9,930 nt of DNA, from the NCBI GenBank assembly GCA_023139225.1, contig JAGLNZ010000163.1:1-9930 (forward strand), given 5' to 3'. Under the pieces are notes generated by a model. The model had not been told where the DNA came from. It did not search any database and saw only the letters and a program-made list of their open reading frames with translations. The position numbers and the translations under genes were made by a program. Position 1 is the first letter of the stretch. Every line of letters starts with the position of its first letter. The DNA comes from Desulfobacula sp. (lineage in GTDB: Bacteria > Desulfobacterota > Desulfobacteria > Desulfobacterales > Desulfobacteraceae). Below, piece after piece: positions 1 to 6,384 of this stretch.

Positions 1-397
1 GGCCCGGAGTATGAATAACCTTTATCTTAAGGGTGCCGACCTGAATAACATCATCGTGATGAAGCTCAATGTCGACGGTATAGTTGTTTCTGACCCCTGT
101 ATCTTGCAAGGCTTTCAATTTTTGGAAAAATAATTTGTCGTCAATATGCATGCACACAGGAATGTTGCAGCACCTGGATAAAGAGAGATTAGAATATACA
201 TGGTCACGATGGCCATGGGTGTTGATGATATATTTTGGAATAATTTTATTGTTGTCAATTGTCTGAATAATTTTTTCATCCTCGCCACCGGGATCAATAA
301 TGATACCCTCTAATGTCTGAGGACAGGCCACGATATAGGTGTTGACCGCAAATGGTCCGACATTAAGGCGTTTAATGAATAATGATTTGTTTTGCAC
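1..397 (-). CDS. MBL-fold metallohydrolase (glyoxalase II-like), partial, C-terminus beyond window
   Basis: Reading the minus strand from a GTG at 397-395 gives about 132 open codons running off the left edge. Residues 60-66 read THGHRDH, the zinc-binding HxHxDH signature of metallo-beta-lactamase-fold hydrolases. Around residue 35 lies IIIDPGG, typical of the first core strands and loop. The window cuts the protein at HTPG (about 129-132), the start of the HTPGH motif whose last His is usually a metal ligand. The order and spacing fit the glyoxalase II/YcbL-like group, which hydrolyses thioesters such as S-lactoylglutathione or related esters in the cytosol. The actual substrate cannot be read. 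The start is chosen because AAAAGGA lies 6 nt upstream of the GTG and no better ATG is in frame. The gene is divergent from the exported-protein gene at 714. The fold is secure; the substrate and the complete length are unknown. Confidence 0.9.
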   Translation of the reverse strand, partial: MQNKSLFIKRLNVGPFAVNTYIVACPQTLEGIIIDPGGEDEKIIQTIDNNKIIPKYIINTHGHRDHVYSNLSLSRCCNIPVCMHIDDKLFFQKLKALQDTGVRNNYTVDIELHHDDVIQVGTLKIKVIHTPG

Positions 398-514
398 GTG
401 GTATCCTTTTGTCCGCAAGCCAGGTTCAGGTTTGTTTTGTTTATCCCCGGCACTTTAAATCAAATAATTTTAATTGGCAAGAAATCAAAGATTTGAAATG
501 CAACCCCTCCTTTT

Positions 515-548
515 GGTGAAATATCATATAAGTCGATGAAATATCACC
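515..548. repeat. Direct repeat TGAAATATCA x2 inside a GGTGA/TCACC inverted repeat; candidate operator
   Basis: TGAAATATCA occurs at 517-526 and again at 537-546, a 20-bp period equal to about two helical turns. The block is flanked by GGTGA (515-519) and TCACC (544-548), giving an imperfect inverted repeat with 11 of 13 paired positions. A related GATGAAATAT occurs at 2272-2281 in front of the small membrane-protein gene. This is what a dimer-of-dimers binding site might look like; the cognate protein is not known. Confidence 0.4.
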
Positions 549-632
549 ATCATAATGACTTTTTACTTTTGCCTAGAACATTGTTTTTTCAGGGAAGATC
601 CTTGGCAGGGGGAGTGTTTCAGTTTTTTTTTG

Positions 633-649
633 AAAACATGAAATGTTTT
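633..649. promoter_or_regulatory. Inverted repeat AAAACAT-GAA-ATGTTTT upstream of exported-protein gene
   Basis: Two perfect 7-bp arms (633-639 and 643-649) are separated by GAA. The right arm runs into TTGCAC (648-653), a possible -35 with TATATT (669-674) 15 bp downstream, which is a short and weak promoter match. An operator covering the -35 would fit repression of the gene at 714. There is no T-tract, so it is not a terminator. Confidence 0.35.
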
Positions 650-713
650 GCACGGTTTTTGCTCTTACTATATTTAAAATAAAAGATAGTGTACTGCAAG
701 GGAGACAAAGACT

Positions 714-1412
714 ATGAAAAAAACAATCAATCCAACCCAATATACCTCGGGATGCAATCTTTTTTTCCTGTTTTTTATCGTCCTGGTCACTTCGACGTCT
801 TTTGCACAGGATTTTAAAGAAGGGTTAGGCCAGGATTTAATTGTCTCTGCTAATGTTCTGTCTTTATCAGCCAGTATCAATTCTGAACGGATGTCAATTT
901 CTTACCATGGCCTCTCAAACAATAGCGCAATTCTTTTTCAGCCTGACAGAAATCCATATATGCTTGACTCTTTAAAATCATCTGATGCAGATTTTGAGGA
1001 GTTTGATGCAGATGATTATATGCTTAAGTTTGGCAGAAAATTAAAACAAATGAGCCGATTTTTTATAAAGTATTTTAATGTTGATGATTTTGCAACAGAT
1101 GACCCGGATTCTAAATTTTTACTGAAAAGCAAAGTTGATACAGACAAGAATAACACAAATGATTTTGAATTTAATTTATCGTTAAATGTTGGATATAATG
1201 ACGAAAATACGCTGAGAATGAGTGCAATAAAAATAGAATCATTTTGGCTTCAAACTTATGTCAGCGCCGTTTATGCGTATGAAGAAAGTAACCTTGAGTT
1301 AGGCTTAAGCAGTGCGTTTCTAAATCATTATCTCCTGGACGGAATGAAACTGGAATTCCAGGCAAGCCCAAGCGCTGGTTCCGGAGCGGTTTTGTTGACA
1401 ATGAGCATATAA
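714..1412 (+). CDS. Exported protein of unknown function, beta-strand rich
   Basis: I do not recognise a family for this 232-residue protein. It begins with a clear Sec signal peptide: KK at 2-3, a hydrophobic core at about 15-26, and a probable signal peptidase I site after SFA31 before QDF. The mature part (about 200 residues) starts with short alternating stretches, then has a very acidic segment at 89-101 (Asp/Glu-rich, with Phe). From about 150 to the end there are repeated amphipathic beta-type stretches (FEFNLSLNVGY, LRMSAIKIESFW, YVSAVYAYEE, NLELGLSSAFL, MKLEFQA, AVLLTMSI) and no predicted helices crossing a membrane. This suits a periplasmic or outer-membrane-associated beta protein, but eight or more barrel strands are not evident. 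GGGAG lies 9 nt upstream of the ATG. The gene stands alone before the repressor gene, 167 bp away. Function unknown. Confidence 0.8.
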   Translation: MKKTINPTQYTSGCNLFFLFFIVLVTSTSFAQDFKEGLGQDLIVSANVLSLSASINSERMSISYHGLSNNSAILFQPDRNPYMLDSLKSSDADFEEFDADDYMLKFGRKLKQMSRFFIKYFNVDDFATDDPDSKFLLKSKVDTDKNNTNDFEFNLSLNVGYNDENTLRMSAIKIESFWLQTYVSAVYAYEESNLELGLSSAFLNHYLLDGMKLEFQASPSAGSGAVLLTMSI

Positions 1413-1490
1413 CCATTCAAACAAAAACATATCCTTCCCCTAAGATTATTTCTGCCTTATTCCTTCGGCAATTGGTTTTTTAAAAATAAA

Positions 1491-1519
1491 TTGTGAAAAA
1501 ATAAAAAAATTGTTGCAAT
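1491..1519 (+). promoter_or_regulatory. Candidate sigma70-type promoter of the S24 repressor gene
   Basis: TTGTGA (1491-1496) and TGCAAT (1514-1519) are separated by 17 bp. This is a moderate match that would place transcription start just inside the operator-like element that follows at 1519. The stretch is A-rich, so chance matches are likely and the assignment is tentative. Confidence 0.3.
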
Positions 1520-1549
1520 TTTTCAACAGATGTGAAAAAAATAAAACAA
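1519..1549. promoter_or_regulatory. Operator-like element upstream of S24 repressor gene (copy 1)
   Basis: TTTTTCA (1519-1525) and TGAAAAA (1533-1539) form perfect 7-bp arms around ACAGATG, followed by TAAAACAA at 1542-1549. TTTTTCAACA, a TGAAA half-site and TAAAACAA recur in the same order and almost the same spacing at 2259-2290. Position just ahead of a repressor gene suggests autoregulation. An alternative smaller palindrome, TGTTG (1511-1515) with CAACA (1524-1528), overlaps it. Confidence 0.5.
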
Positions 1550-1579
1550 TTAAACTAAAAGGATGATTGAAAGGATCAT

Positions 1580-2233
1580 ATGGCTGAGAATAAGATAGAT
1601 GAATTGATGAGAAGGATTCTTGATTCTACGGGTATCAGTTCCCAGTCAGAGCTTGCAAAAGAACTTGAAATTAACAGGTCCGGCATCACCCATGCAAGAA
1701 ACAATAATAAAATACCGGATAAATGGATCGTCAAGCTGTATAGAAAGTTCGGTTTTAATCCCCAATGGATTGATACCGGTGCCGGAAATGTATTTATCCA
1801 CAAACAATCAGACTATGATGTCGAGTTTAAATATATTCCAAAAGTAGCGGCAAGACTGTCTGCAGGCACCGGGTCTTTTGAGAGTGAAGAAAATATAACG
1901 GATTATTTGTCCTTTCAAACAAAGTGGCTGGCCGGCAAGGGATCAGCCGGCAGTATGGTTGCCATGGAGGTTTTTGGTCAGAGCATGGAACCGGTTATAA
2001 AAGAGGGTGATACCGTTCTGATTGATCAATCTCAAAAAAATATACTTGCGGGAGCCATATATGCTGTAGGTGTGGAAGATACGATTTTAGTAAAAAGACT
2101 GGAAAAACATCCCAACAAGCTGGTCCTTTGCAGTGATAATAAAGGCTATGAACCCATTTACCTGGAAAGAGAACAGATGGATCAAGTCAGAATTATCGGT
2201 AAGGTTATTTGGAGCTGCCGGGAATACAGGTAG
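1580..2233 (+). CDS. HTH-S24 (CI/LexA-like) transcriptional repressor
   Basis: This 217-residue protein pairs an N-terminal phage-CI-type helix-turn-helix (about 6-68, with SQSELAKELEINRSGITHARNN as the DNA-binding core) with a C-terminal S24 peptidase-like domain (about 85-215). The catalytic dyad is visible: Ser135 in GQSMEP and Lys172 in LVKRL, 37 residues apart as in LexA. A possible self-cleavage Ala-Gly lies at 95-96 in ARLSAGTGSF. Proteins of this build are dimeric repressors, some inactivated by RecA-stimulated self-cleavage during DNA damage; others keep the fold without cleaving. AAAGGA 6 nt upstream supports this ATG. No integrase or phage structural gene is near, so it seems to be a chromosomal regulator or a domesticated prophage remnant. 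An operator-like element in front of it is repeated in front of the next gene (2302), pointing to autoregulation and local control. Confidence 0.93.
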   Translation: MAENKIDELMRRILDSTGISSQSELAKELEINRSGITHARNNNKIPDKWIVKLYRKFGFNPQWIDTGAGNVFIHKQSDYDVEFKYIPKVAARLSAGTGSFESEENITDYLSFQTKWLAGKGSAGSMVAMEVFGQSMEPVIKEGDTVLIDQSQKNILAGAIYAVGVEDTILVKRLEKHPNKLVLCSDNKGYEPIYLEREQMDQVRIIGKVIWSCREYR

Positions 2234-2258
2234 ATTTTTTTTATGCGTGATGTTTAGT

Positions 2259-2290
2259 TTTTTCAACAAGTGATGAAATATATAAAACAA
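2259..2290. promoter_or_regulatory. Operator-like element upstream of small membrane protein gene (copy 2)
   Basis: TTTTTCA (2259-2265), TGAAATA (2274-2280) and TAAAACAA (2283-2290) repeat the arrangement seen before the repressor gene. The distance from the first element to the last is 24 nt here and 23 nt there. TATAAA within 2281-2286 could be the -10. The shared layout suggests both genes answer to the same regulator, most simply the S24 protein encoded between them. Confidence 0.5.
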
Positions 2291-2301
2291 GGAGCTAATA
2301 G

Positions 2302-2601
2302 ATGCAACAAAAACAAAAAACAATATTTGAAAAATGTTTCATAGGGCTTATGGGAACAGCATGGACTACGGGTTTGCTTATTGCCGGAAGTGACAGCCCT
2401 TATATGCCTTGGCTTAATGGGATTGGGCTTCTTTTATTTTTCAGCGCAAGCATTTTGCTGGGAAAGCTCTTCAAACCGTCTAATTCAAATGCCGATATCG
2501 TGATATATCCTAAGTTTTATCAAAAATTCGATATCAATGCTATAAAATCAAAGAAGAAAAATCAAAGAATCCATACAGGATATGCTAAAGCCTTTTTTTA
2601 G
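2302..2601 (+). CDS. Small two-helix membrane protein, unknown function
   Basis: This 99-residue protein has two likely transmembrane helices, at about 12-29 (FIGLMGTAWTTGLLIAG) and 37-56 (WLNGIGLLLFFSASILLGKL), joined by a very short loop SDSPYMP. The C-terminal 40 residues are soluble and strongly basic (KSKKKNQR at about 82-89), which by the positive-inside rule puts both ends in the cytoplasm. I recognise no family and there are no catalytic motifs. AAGGAG lies 8 nt ahead of the ATG, and the operator-like element shared with the S24 gene lies just upstream, so this looks like a real, regulated gene. It is 68 bp downstream of the repressor gene and is followed at once by a terminator-like hairpin. 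Whether it acts as a stress or prophage-type membrane effector is open. Confidence 0.72.
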   Translation: MQQKQKTIFEKCFIGLMGTAWTTGLLIAGSDSPYMPWLNGIGLLLFFSASILLGKLFKPSNSNADIVIYPKFYQKFDINAIKSKKKNQRIHTGYAKAFF

Positions 2602-2620
2602 AGCAAGCCTGGCTTTTTTT
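2587..2620 (+). terminator. Probable rho-independent terminator
   Basis: AAAGCC (2587-2592) can pair with GGCTTT (2611-2616), and the right arm runs into a T-tract ending at 2620. A shorter nested AAGCC/GGCTT pairing is too tight to form alone. The left arm overlaps the last codons of the membrane-protein gene. It separates the S24 cluster from the kinase operon. Confidence 0.55.
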
Positions 2621-2789
2621 AAATTCAATGTGGTAAATGATTATCCTTTTTCCTTCTCAGGATTTAGATCTTAAAAAAATATTATATATGAACCTAAAAA
2701 TAAATTTTGGTTTTTTCTTGTTATTAGAGGAAAAAACAAATAATCAATTGGATAATATTTTAATATTTTTTGACCGGTAAGGATCGTTT

Positions 2790-4424
2790 GTGGAAAAAGG
2801 CTTGCAAATTAGAAAAATTGAACATCTTAATCGTGTTCTGGGGACTATCAGGGATGTTGGAAGACTGCTGATCAATGAAAATGACCGGGAGAAATTAGTT
2901 CAAGGTATTTGTAATATCCTGGTTCAAAAAAGAGGATACTATAATGCCTGGATCGGTTTGTTCGGCCAGGGTAAAACCATTGATTTCATTGCAGATTCCG
3001 GGATTGAATCTCATTTCGAGGATATTAAGAAAAATATTAAAATTCAAAAATTTACCCCTTGTATTGAGCATACACTTATTTCAGAAAGGGTTTTTGCGGT
3101 CAATGATCCTGTAAAGGAATGCACTGAGTGTGTCCTTTCAAAGGATTATTCAAACAGAGGTGCATTGGCGGTCCGACTGGAATATGAGGGCAAAAACTAT
3201 GGGTTTATTGTTGTGTCCATACCTCAAGAGTTTTCCTCGGATGACATTGAAAAGAATATCATAAAAGAAATTTCAAATGATATTGCCTTTGGTTTATATC
3301 GGCTTGATCTGGAAGATAAAAGAAAATTTACAAAAGAAGACCTTAAACAAAGCAGAATTCAGTTTAAAACCCTGATAGAGAATTCATTGAATACAATTTC
3401 CATTATACAGAACAATAAGATTGTTTATAAAAATGCAGGGCTTAGAAAAGTTCATGGTTTAATGTGCCAGGTGTTTGAGCCCCCTGAATTTTTGGGTGTG
3501 TATTCCAAAGATCGTACCAGGATAAAACAATTGTATACACAATTGTTGTCCAATAAAATTTCACATATTGAAACAGATTTCAGGTACTCTCCTTTAGGTA
3601 AGGCACGTGCAGATCATGAAATCCGCTGGGCACTCCTGAGCGCTACTAAAATAGACTACCTTGGGGTTGAATCCGTATTGACCAATATTATGGACATCAC
3701 AGACTCAAAAGAAGTGGAAAATTTTTTAAGAATACAGGACAAAATGACCTCCCTTGGGCGGGTAACCGCCGGTATTGCCCATGAAATAAGGAACCCGTTA
3801 TCCGGAATATATATCTATTTAAAAGCATTAAAAAAAATCTACAACCAAATGGGAGATATCACTAAAGTTGTATCGATTATTGATAAAATCGAGCTTGCTT
3901 CATACAAGATTGAATCGATTATCAAACGGGTAATGGATTTTTCAAAACCAAGTCAGCCTCGATTTATCATGACCAATTTAAATGATTATATTGATGAAGT
4001 TACAAAGTTGACATCGGTTACATTAAGAAAAAGCGGCATTCGCTTTGAAAAGTATCTGGATTTAAATATTCCAAAATGTTTTGCAGAACCCCATCTAATA
4101 GAGCAGGTCATATTAAATTTGATAACAAATGCAGCCGAAGCAATGAAAGAATTTCAGGGTGAAAAACTAATCGTTCTCAAAACATTTCAAAAAGATAATA
4201 ATGTTGTCATCAGTGTCAGGGATACAGGTCCGGGCATACCATTATCAAGGCAGTCAAAAATTTTTGATCCTTTTTATACGACCAAATCCAACAGCTCCGG
4301 TATTGGACTGAGTATTTGTCATCGAATTATTTTAGATCACGGTGGATCATTGAAGTTTCATACATCTGAAAACGGCGGTGCCAAGTTTATTATTGAACTG
4401 CCTTTAGAAAAAAAAGGGGTATGA
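2790..4424 (+). CDS. Soluble GAF-PAS sensor histidine kinase
   Basis: This 544-residue kinase has no membrane helix. In order: a GAF domain (about 13-172), a short linker helix, a PAS domain (about 185-305), a HisKA dimerisation domain with phospho-acceptor His331 in AGIAHEIRNPLSG, and an HATPase_c domain (about 395-540) with the N-box NLITNAAEAM (443-452), G1 box DTGPGIP (478-484), F-box DPFYTTK and G2 GIGL (504-507). All residues needed for autophosphorylation seem present. The GAF domain carries Cys91, His94, Cys111 and Cys114 (PC..H and CTEC), a possible metal or redox site. The start is GTG, with AAGGA 6 nt upstream and an in-frame stop region before it. The sigma54 activator gene starts 10 bp after its stop, so the two form a cognate pair: the kinase should phosphorylate Asp53 of that protein. 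The cytosolic signal is unknown; PAS and GAF sequences do not reveal the ligand. Confidence 0.93.
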   Translation: MEKGLQIRKIEHLNRVLGTIRDVGRLLINENDREKLVQGICNILVQKRGYYNAWIGLFGQGKTIDFIADSGIESHFEDIKKNIKIQKFTPCIEHTLISERVFAVNDPVKECTECVLSKDYSNRGALAVRLEYEGKNYGFIVVSIPQEFSSDDIEKNIIKEISNDIAFGLYRLDLEDKRKFTKEDLKQSRIQFKTLIENSLNTISIIQNNKIVYKNAGLRKVHGLMCQVFEPPEFLGVYSKDRTRIKQLYTQLLSNKISHIETDFRYSPLGKARADHEIRWALLSATKIDYLGVESVLTNIMDITDSKEVENFLRIQDKMTSLGRVTAGIAHEIRNPLSGIYIYLKALKKIYNQMGDITKVVSIIDKIELASYKIESIIKRVMDFSKPSQPRFIMTNLNDYIDEVTKLTSVTLRKSGIRFEKYLDLNIPKCFAEPHLIEQVILNLITNAAEAMKEFQGEKLIVLKTFQKDNNVVISVRDTGPGIPLSRQSKIFDPFYTTKSNSSGIGLSICHRIILDHGGSLKFHTSENGGAKFIIELPLEKKGV

Positions 4425-4434
4425 TCAGGTTAAT

Positions 4435-5817
4435 ATGATAAAGTATTCCATTGCCATTGTCGACGATGAGGAAATCATTAGGGATGCTCTTGATATAACA
4501 CTTTCGGATAGTTACGATATTTTGCTTTTTGAAGATGCAGAATCGTTTATAGCTTCTATGTTAAAAAAATTGCCGGATCTGGTTTTAATGGATATTGGTC
4601 TTCCCATGATGAACGGTATAGAGGCCCTTCGAATCGTAAAAGAAAAAACCAATGACATACCCGTCATTATGGTCACTGCCTATGAAGATATCAGCATGGT
4701 GATCCAATCCATGAAAATCGGAGCATTTGATTTTATTTTAAAACCCATTAATCCGGATATCCTGGAACTTACCATTAAAAAAGCGGTTTCATCAATTGCA
4801 CTTATCAAAGAGGTAAAGATTCTCCAGGAAAAGTTTCTTCAGGATAACCAACCCTGTTTTATCGGGGAAAGCAAGAATATTCAAAATGTAATGGATTTCA
4901 TTAATATGGTCTCAAAAAGTCCGGATACGCCGATTATGATTCTGGGAGAAACCGGCACGGGAAAAGAACTTATTGCAAAGGCTATCCATGCCAGAAGCCC
5001 TGTCTTTCAAGGGCCATTTATCCCCGTCAACTGTTCAGCATTTCCAGAAGATCTTATTGAATCAGAGCTGTTTGGGTATGAACCCGGTGCGTTTACCGGT
5101 GCAAAAAAACAGGGGAAGAAAGGCTTTATAGAAGAGGCAGATACCGGCACACTTTTTTTTGATGAAGTCGCGGATTTGAGCCTGGCAGGCCAGGCAAAGC
5201 TTTTGCGATTTTTAGAGACTGGTGAATTCTATAAGGTCGGTGGAACAAAAAAATACCATGTCCAGACCCGGGTTGTTTCTGCAACCAATAAAAAAATTGA
5301 AGCGCTTGTTAAAAAGGAAAAATTCAGAAAAGATTTATATTTCAGGTTGTGTGTGGTCAAGGCTGAAATCCCCTCCCTAAATGAGAGAAAAGAGGATATC
5401 ATGCCCCTTGGCAGACATTTTCTACATGAATTTAATCAAAAATTTTCAAAAACCTTAAAAGGATTTTCACAAGAGGCTGAAGAATATCTTTTATCATATG
5501 AGTTTACAGGCAATGTCAGGGAATTAAAAAATATGATCGAACGGGCGGTACTCATCGCAAAAACCGACAGGCTTGAACTGGACGGGTTAAAGGGTTCATC
5601 AAGTTCGTTGAAGGATAAAGGCAAATCTAAACCCAAGCAACGTCAGAATCTCGGTTCTGAAGGAATTGATCTTGCCAAATTACTTGAAAGTACTGAAAAA
5701 AAGTTCATGGAGCAAGCCCTGGCACTCTCAAAAGGCAATGAAAGCAAAGCTGCAAGATTGTTAAATATGAACCACCACACCTTTAGATACCGATGGAAAA
5801 AAATATCAAATAAGTAA
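4435..5817 (+). CDS. Sigma54-dependent response regulator, NtrC family
   Basis: The 460-residue protein has a receiver domain (about 4-120) with acidic pocket Asp10/Asp11, phospho-acceptor Asp53 in LMDIGLP, Thr81 and Lys103. The AAA+ domain (about 140-375) shows Walker A GETGTGKE (171-178), the sigma54-contacting GAFTGA loop (218-223), Walker B LFFDE (240-244) and arginine-finger region FRKDLYFR (297-304). A Lys/Ser-rich linker (about 385-405) precedes a Fis-type HTH (about 425-457: NESKAARLLNMNHHTFRYRWKK). It is complete and of normal length, an enhancer-binding protein that remodels sigma54-RNA polymerase at -24/-12 promoters. AGG 5 nt before the ATG is a weak ribosome site, so translation is probably coupled to the kinase gene. 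Targets are unknown; a candidate sigma54 promoter in this window lies at 9810-9825, but nothing links the two directly. Confidence 0.95.
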   Translation: MIKYSIAIVDDEEIIRDALDITLSDSYDILLFEDAESFIASMLKKLPDLVLMDIGLPMMNGIEALRIVKEKTNDIPVIMVTAYEDISMVIQSMKIGAFDFILKPINPDILELTIKKAVSSIALIKEVKILQEKFLQDNQPCFIGESKNIQNVMDFINMVSKSPDTPIMILGETGTGKELIAKAIHARSPVFQGPFIPVNCSAFPEDLIESELFGYEPGAFTGAKKQGKKGFIEEADTGTLFFDEVADLSLAGQAKLLRFLETGEFYKVGGTKKYHVQTRVVSATNKKIEALVKKEKFRKDLYFRLCVVKAEIPSLNERKEDIMPLGRHFLHEFNQKFSKTLKGFSQEAEEYLLSYEFTGNVRELKNMIERAVLIAKTDRLELDGLKGSSSSLKDKGKSKPKQRQNLGSEGIDLAKLLESTEKKFMEQALALSKGNESKAARLLNMNHHTFRYRWKKISNK

Positions 5818-5828
5818 TCCTTGATTAC
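5814..5828. repeat. Palindrome GTAATC-CTT-GATTAC spanning both convergent stop codons
   Basis: Perfect 6-bp arms (5814-5819 and 5823-5828) flank CTT. The TAA of the activator gene (5815-5817) and the TAA of the cupin gene (5825-5827 on the minus strand) occupy symmetric positions in the arms. No T-tract follows in either direction, so a standard intrinsic terminator is unlikely. It may simply be shared-stop symmetry, or a weak bidirectional element. Confidence 0.5.
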
Positions 5829-6193
5829 ATGCCACTGATGCCGACAGCCTGTTTCACCACGGTTAAAAGCATTTTAAACTGAGAGCAGGCAGTTACGGAA
5901 TGGGGTACATTTGCCGGCATGACCACCACCTGTCCGTTGGTTGCTTTGATTTTTTTGCCATCAATGTTGATAAGGGCTTCGCCATCCAAAACCTGAATCA
6001 TTGCATCGCCGGGGGAGGTGTGGGCACTGATTTCTTCATCCTTATCAAAAGCAAACAGAGTGATGTTGACGTGGGATTTGCTTGAAAGGGTTCTACTGAC
6101 AACTCTTCCTTCTTCATAATCAACAAGATTAACAATATCCACAGGTGTAGAAAAGGGGATGTTTTTAATTAACTGCACAGCTTTATCTGTCAT
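5825..6193 (-). CDS. Small single-domain cupin protein
   Basis: A cupin of about 122 residues, essentially one beta-barrel domain. Numbering from the upstream ATG at 6199, motif 1 is EEISAHTSPGDAMIQVLDG (about 55-73) and motif 2 is NGQVVVMPANVPHSV (about 88-102). Of the usual metal ligands only His60 and His100 are visible: the second His position is Ser62 and the Glu position is Ala66, with Asp65 beside it. Such small cupins may still bind metal through a reduced set, or act as binding or regulatory proteins, so no reaction is assigned. Two ATGs precede the domain (6199 and 6193); AAAAGGA ends only 1 nt before the first but 7 nt before the second, so 6193 is preferred. The gene converges with the activator gene and has its own strong promoter. 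Confidence 0.88.
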   Translation of the reverse strand: MTDKAVQLIKNIPFSTPVDIVNLVDYEEGRVVSRTLSSKSHVNITLFAFDKDEEISAHTSPGDAMIQVLDGEALINIDGKKIKATNGQVVVMPANVPHSVTACSQFKMLLTVVKQAVGISGM

Positions 6194-6240
6194 AATCATT
6201 TCCTTTTAAAACTTAAGGTTTAAAATTTCTATTTTTATTG

Positions 6241-6269
6241 AGTATAATCATGGTTCGGTAACTTTGCAA
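6241..6269 (-). promoter_or_regulatory. Sigma70-type promoter of the cupin gene
   Basis: On the minus strand TTGCAA (6269-6264) and TATACT (6246-6241) are separated by exactly 17 bp, each with four or five of six consensus bases. Transcription would start near 6234, about 40 nt ahead of the preferred start codon. This is the best sigma70-type match in the window. Confidence 0.65.
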
Positions 6270-6310
6270 TTTTTTGGGTCTTGGGCTTTTGCTCACCTTG
6301 TCTTTTCCCC

Positions 6311-6340
6311 TTGACAGGACAACGAATTTAATGGATGAAT
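6311..6340 (+). promoter_or_regulatory. Possible promoter of proA
   Basis: A consensus -35 TTGACA (6311-6316) is followed after 17 bp by a poor -10, GATGAA (6334-6339). The -10 lies inside an inverted repeat ATGGAT-GAATAA-ATCCAT (6331-6348), which could bind a regulator or form a leader hairpin. The strong -35 with a poor -10 suggests an activated or weak promoter. ACGAATT is also repeated nearby. Confidence 0.35.
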
Positions 6341-6384
6341 AAATCCATGGTCAAACGAATTGGAATTTTAGGTTAAGGGGAAAA

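Larger units (their letters stand above)
398..713. other. Divergent intergenic region with repeats, no gene
   Basis: These 316 bases separate two divergent genes and must hold promoters for both, but no convincing sigma70 pair is visible for the leftward gene. I see a tandem CAGGTT pair at 421-432, two direct copies of TGAAATATCA exactly 20 bp apart (517-526 and 537-546), and a perfect inverted repeat (633-649) close to the rightward gene. No RNA gene or credible ORF was seen. Confidence 0.6.

Noticed and set aside
602..620. Sigma54-like TTGGCA stretch upstream of the exported-protein gene
   Set aside because: The position 10 bp after GG reads GT and not the invariant GC, so it fails the -12 element.
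714..812. Exported protein as a lipoprotein through Cys14
   Set aside because: Cys14 precedes the hydrophobic core and lacks a lipobox; SFA-Q at 29-32 fits signal peptidase I better.
1453..1470. TGCC/GGCA hairpin with following T run as a terminator after the exported-protein gene
   Set aside because: Only a 4-bp stem with a 10-nt loop, and six bases separate it from the T run; too weak to call.
1580..2233. Active prophage at the S24 repressor
   Set aside because: No integrase, Cro-like divergent gene, structural gene or attachment repeat is present around it.
2691..2717. AACC...GGTT imperfect hairpin followed by Ts before the kinase gene as a terminator
   Set aside because: The stem is short, interrupted and AT-rich; the hairpin at 2587-2620 already explains termination.
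2688..2780. 30-codon ORF (ATG to TAA) just upstream of the kinase gene
   Set aside because: No ribosome binding site, composition follows the AT-rich spacer, and nothing in the peptide is recognisable.
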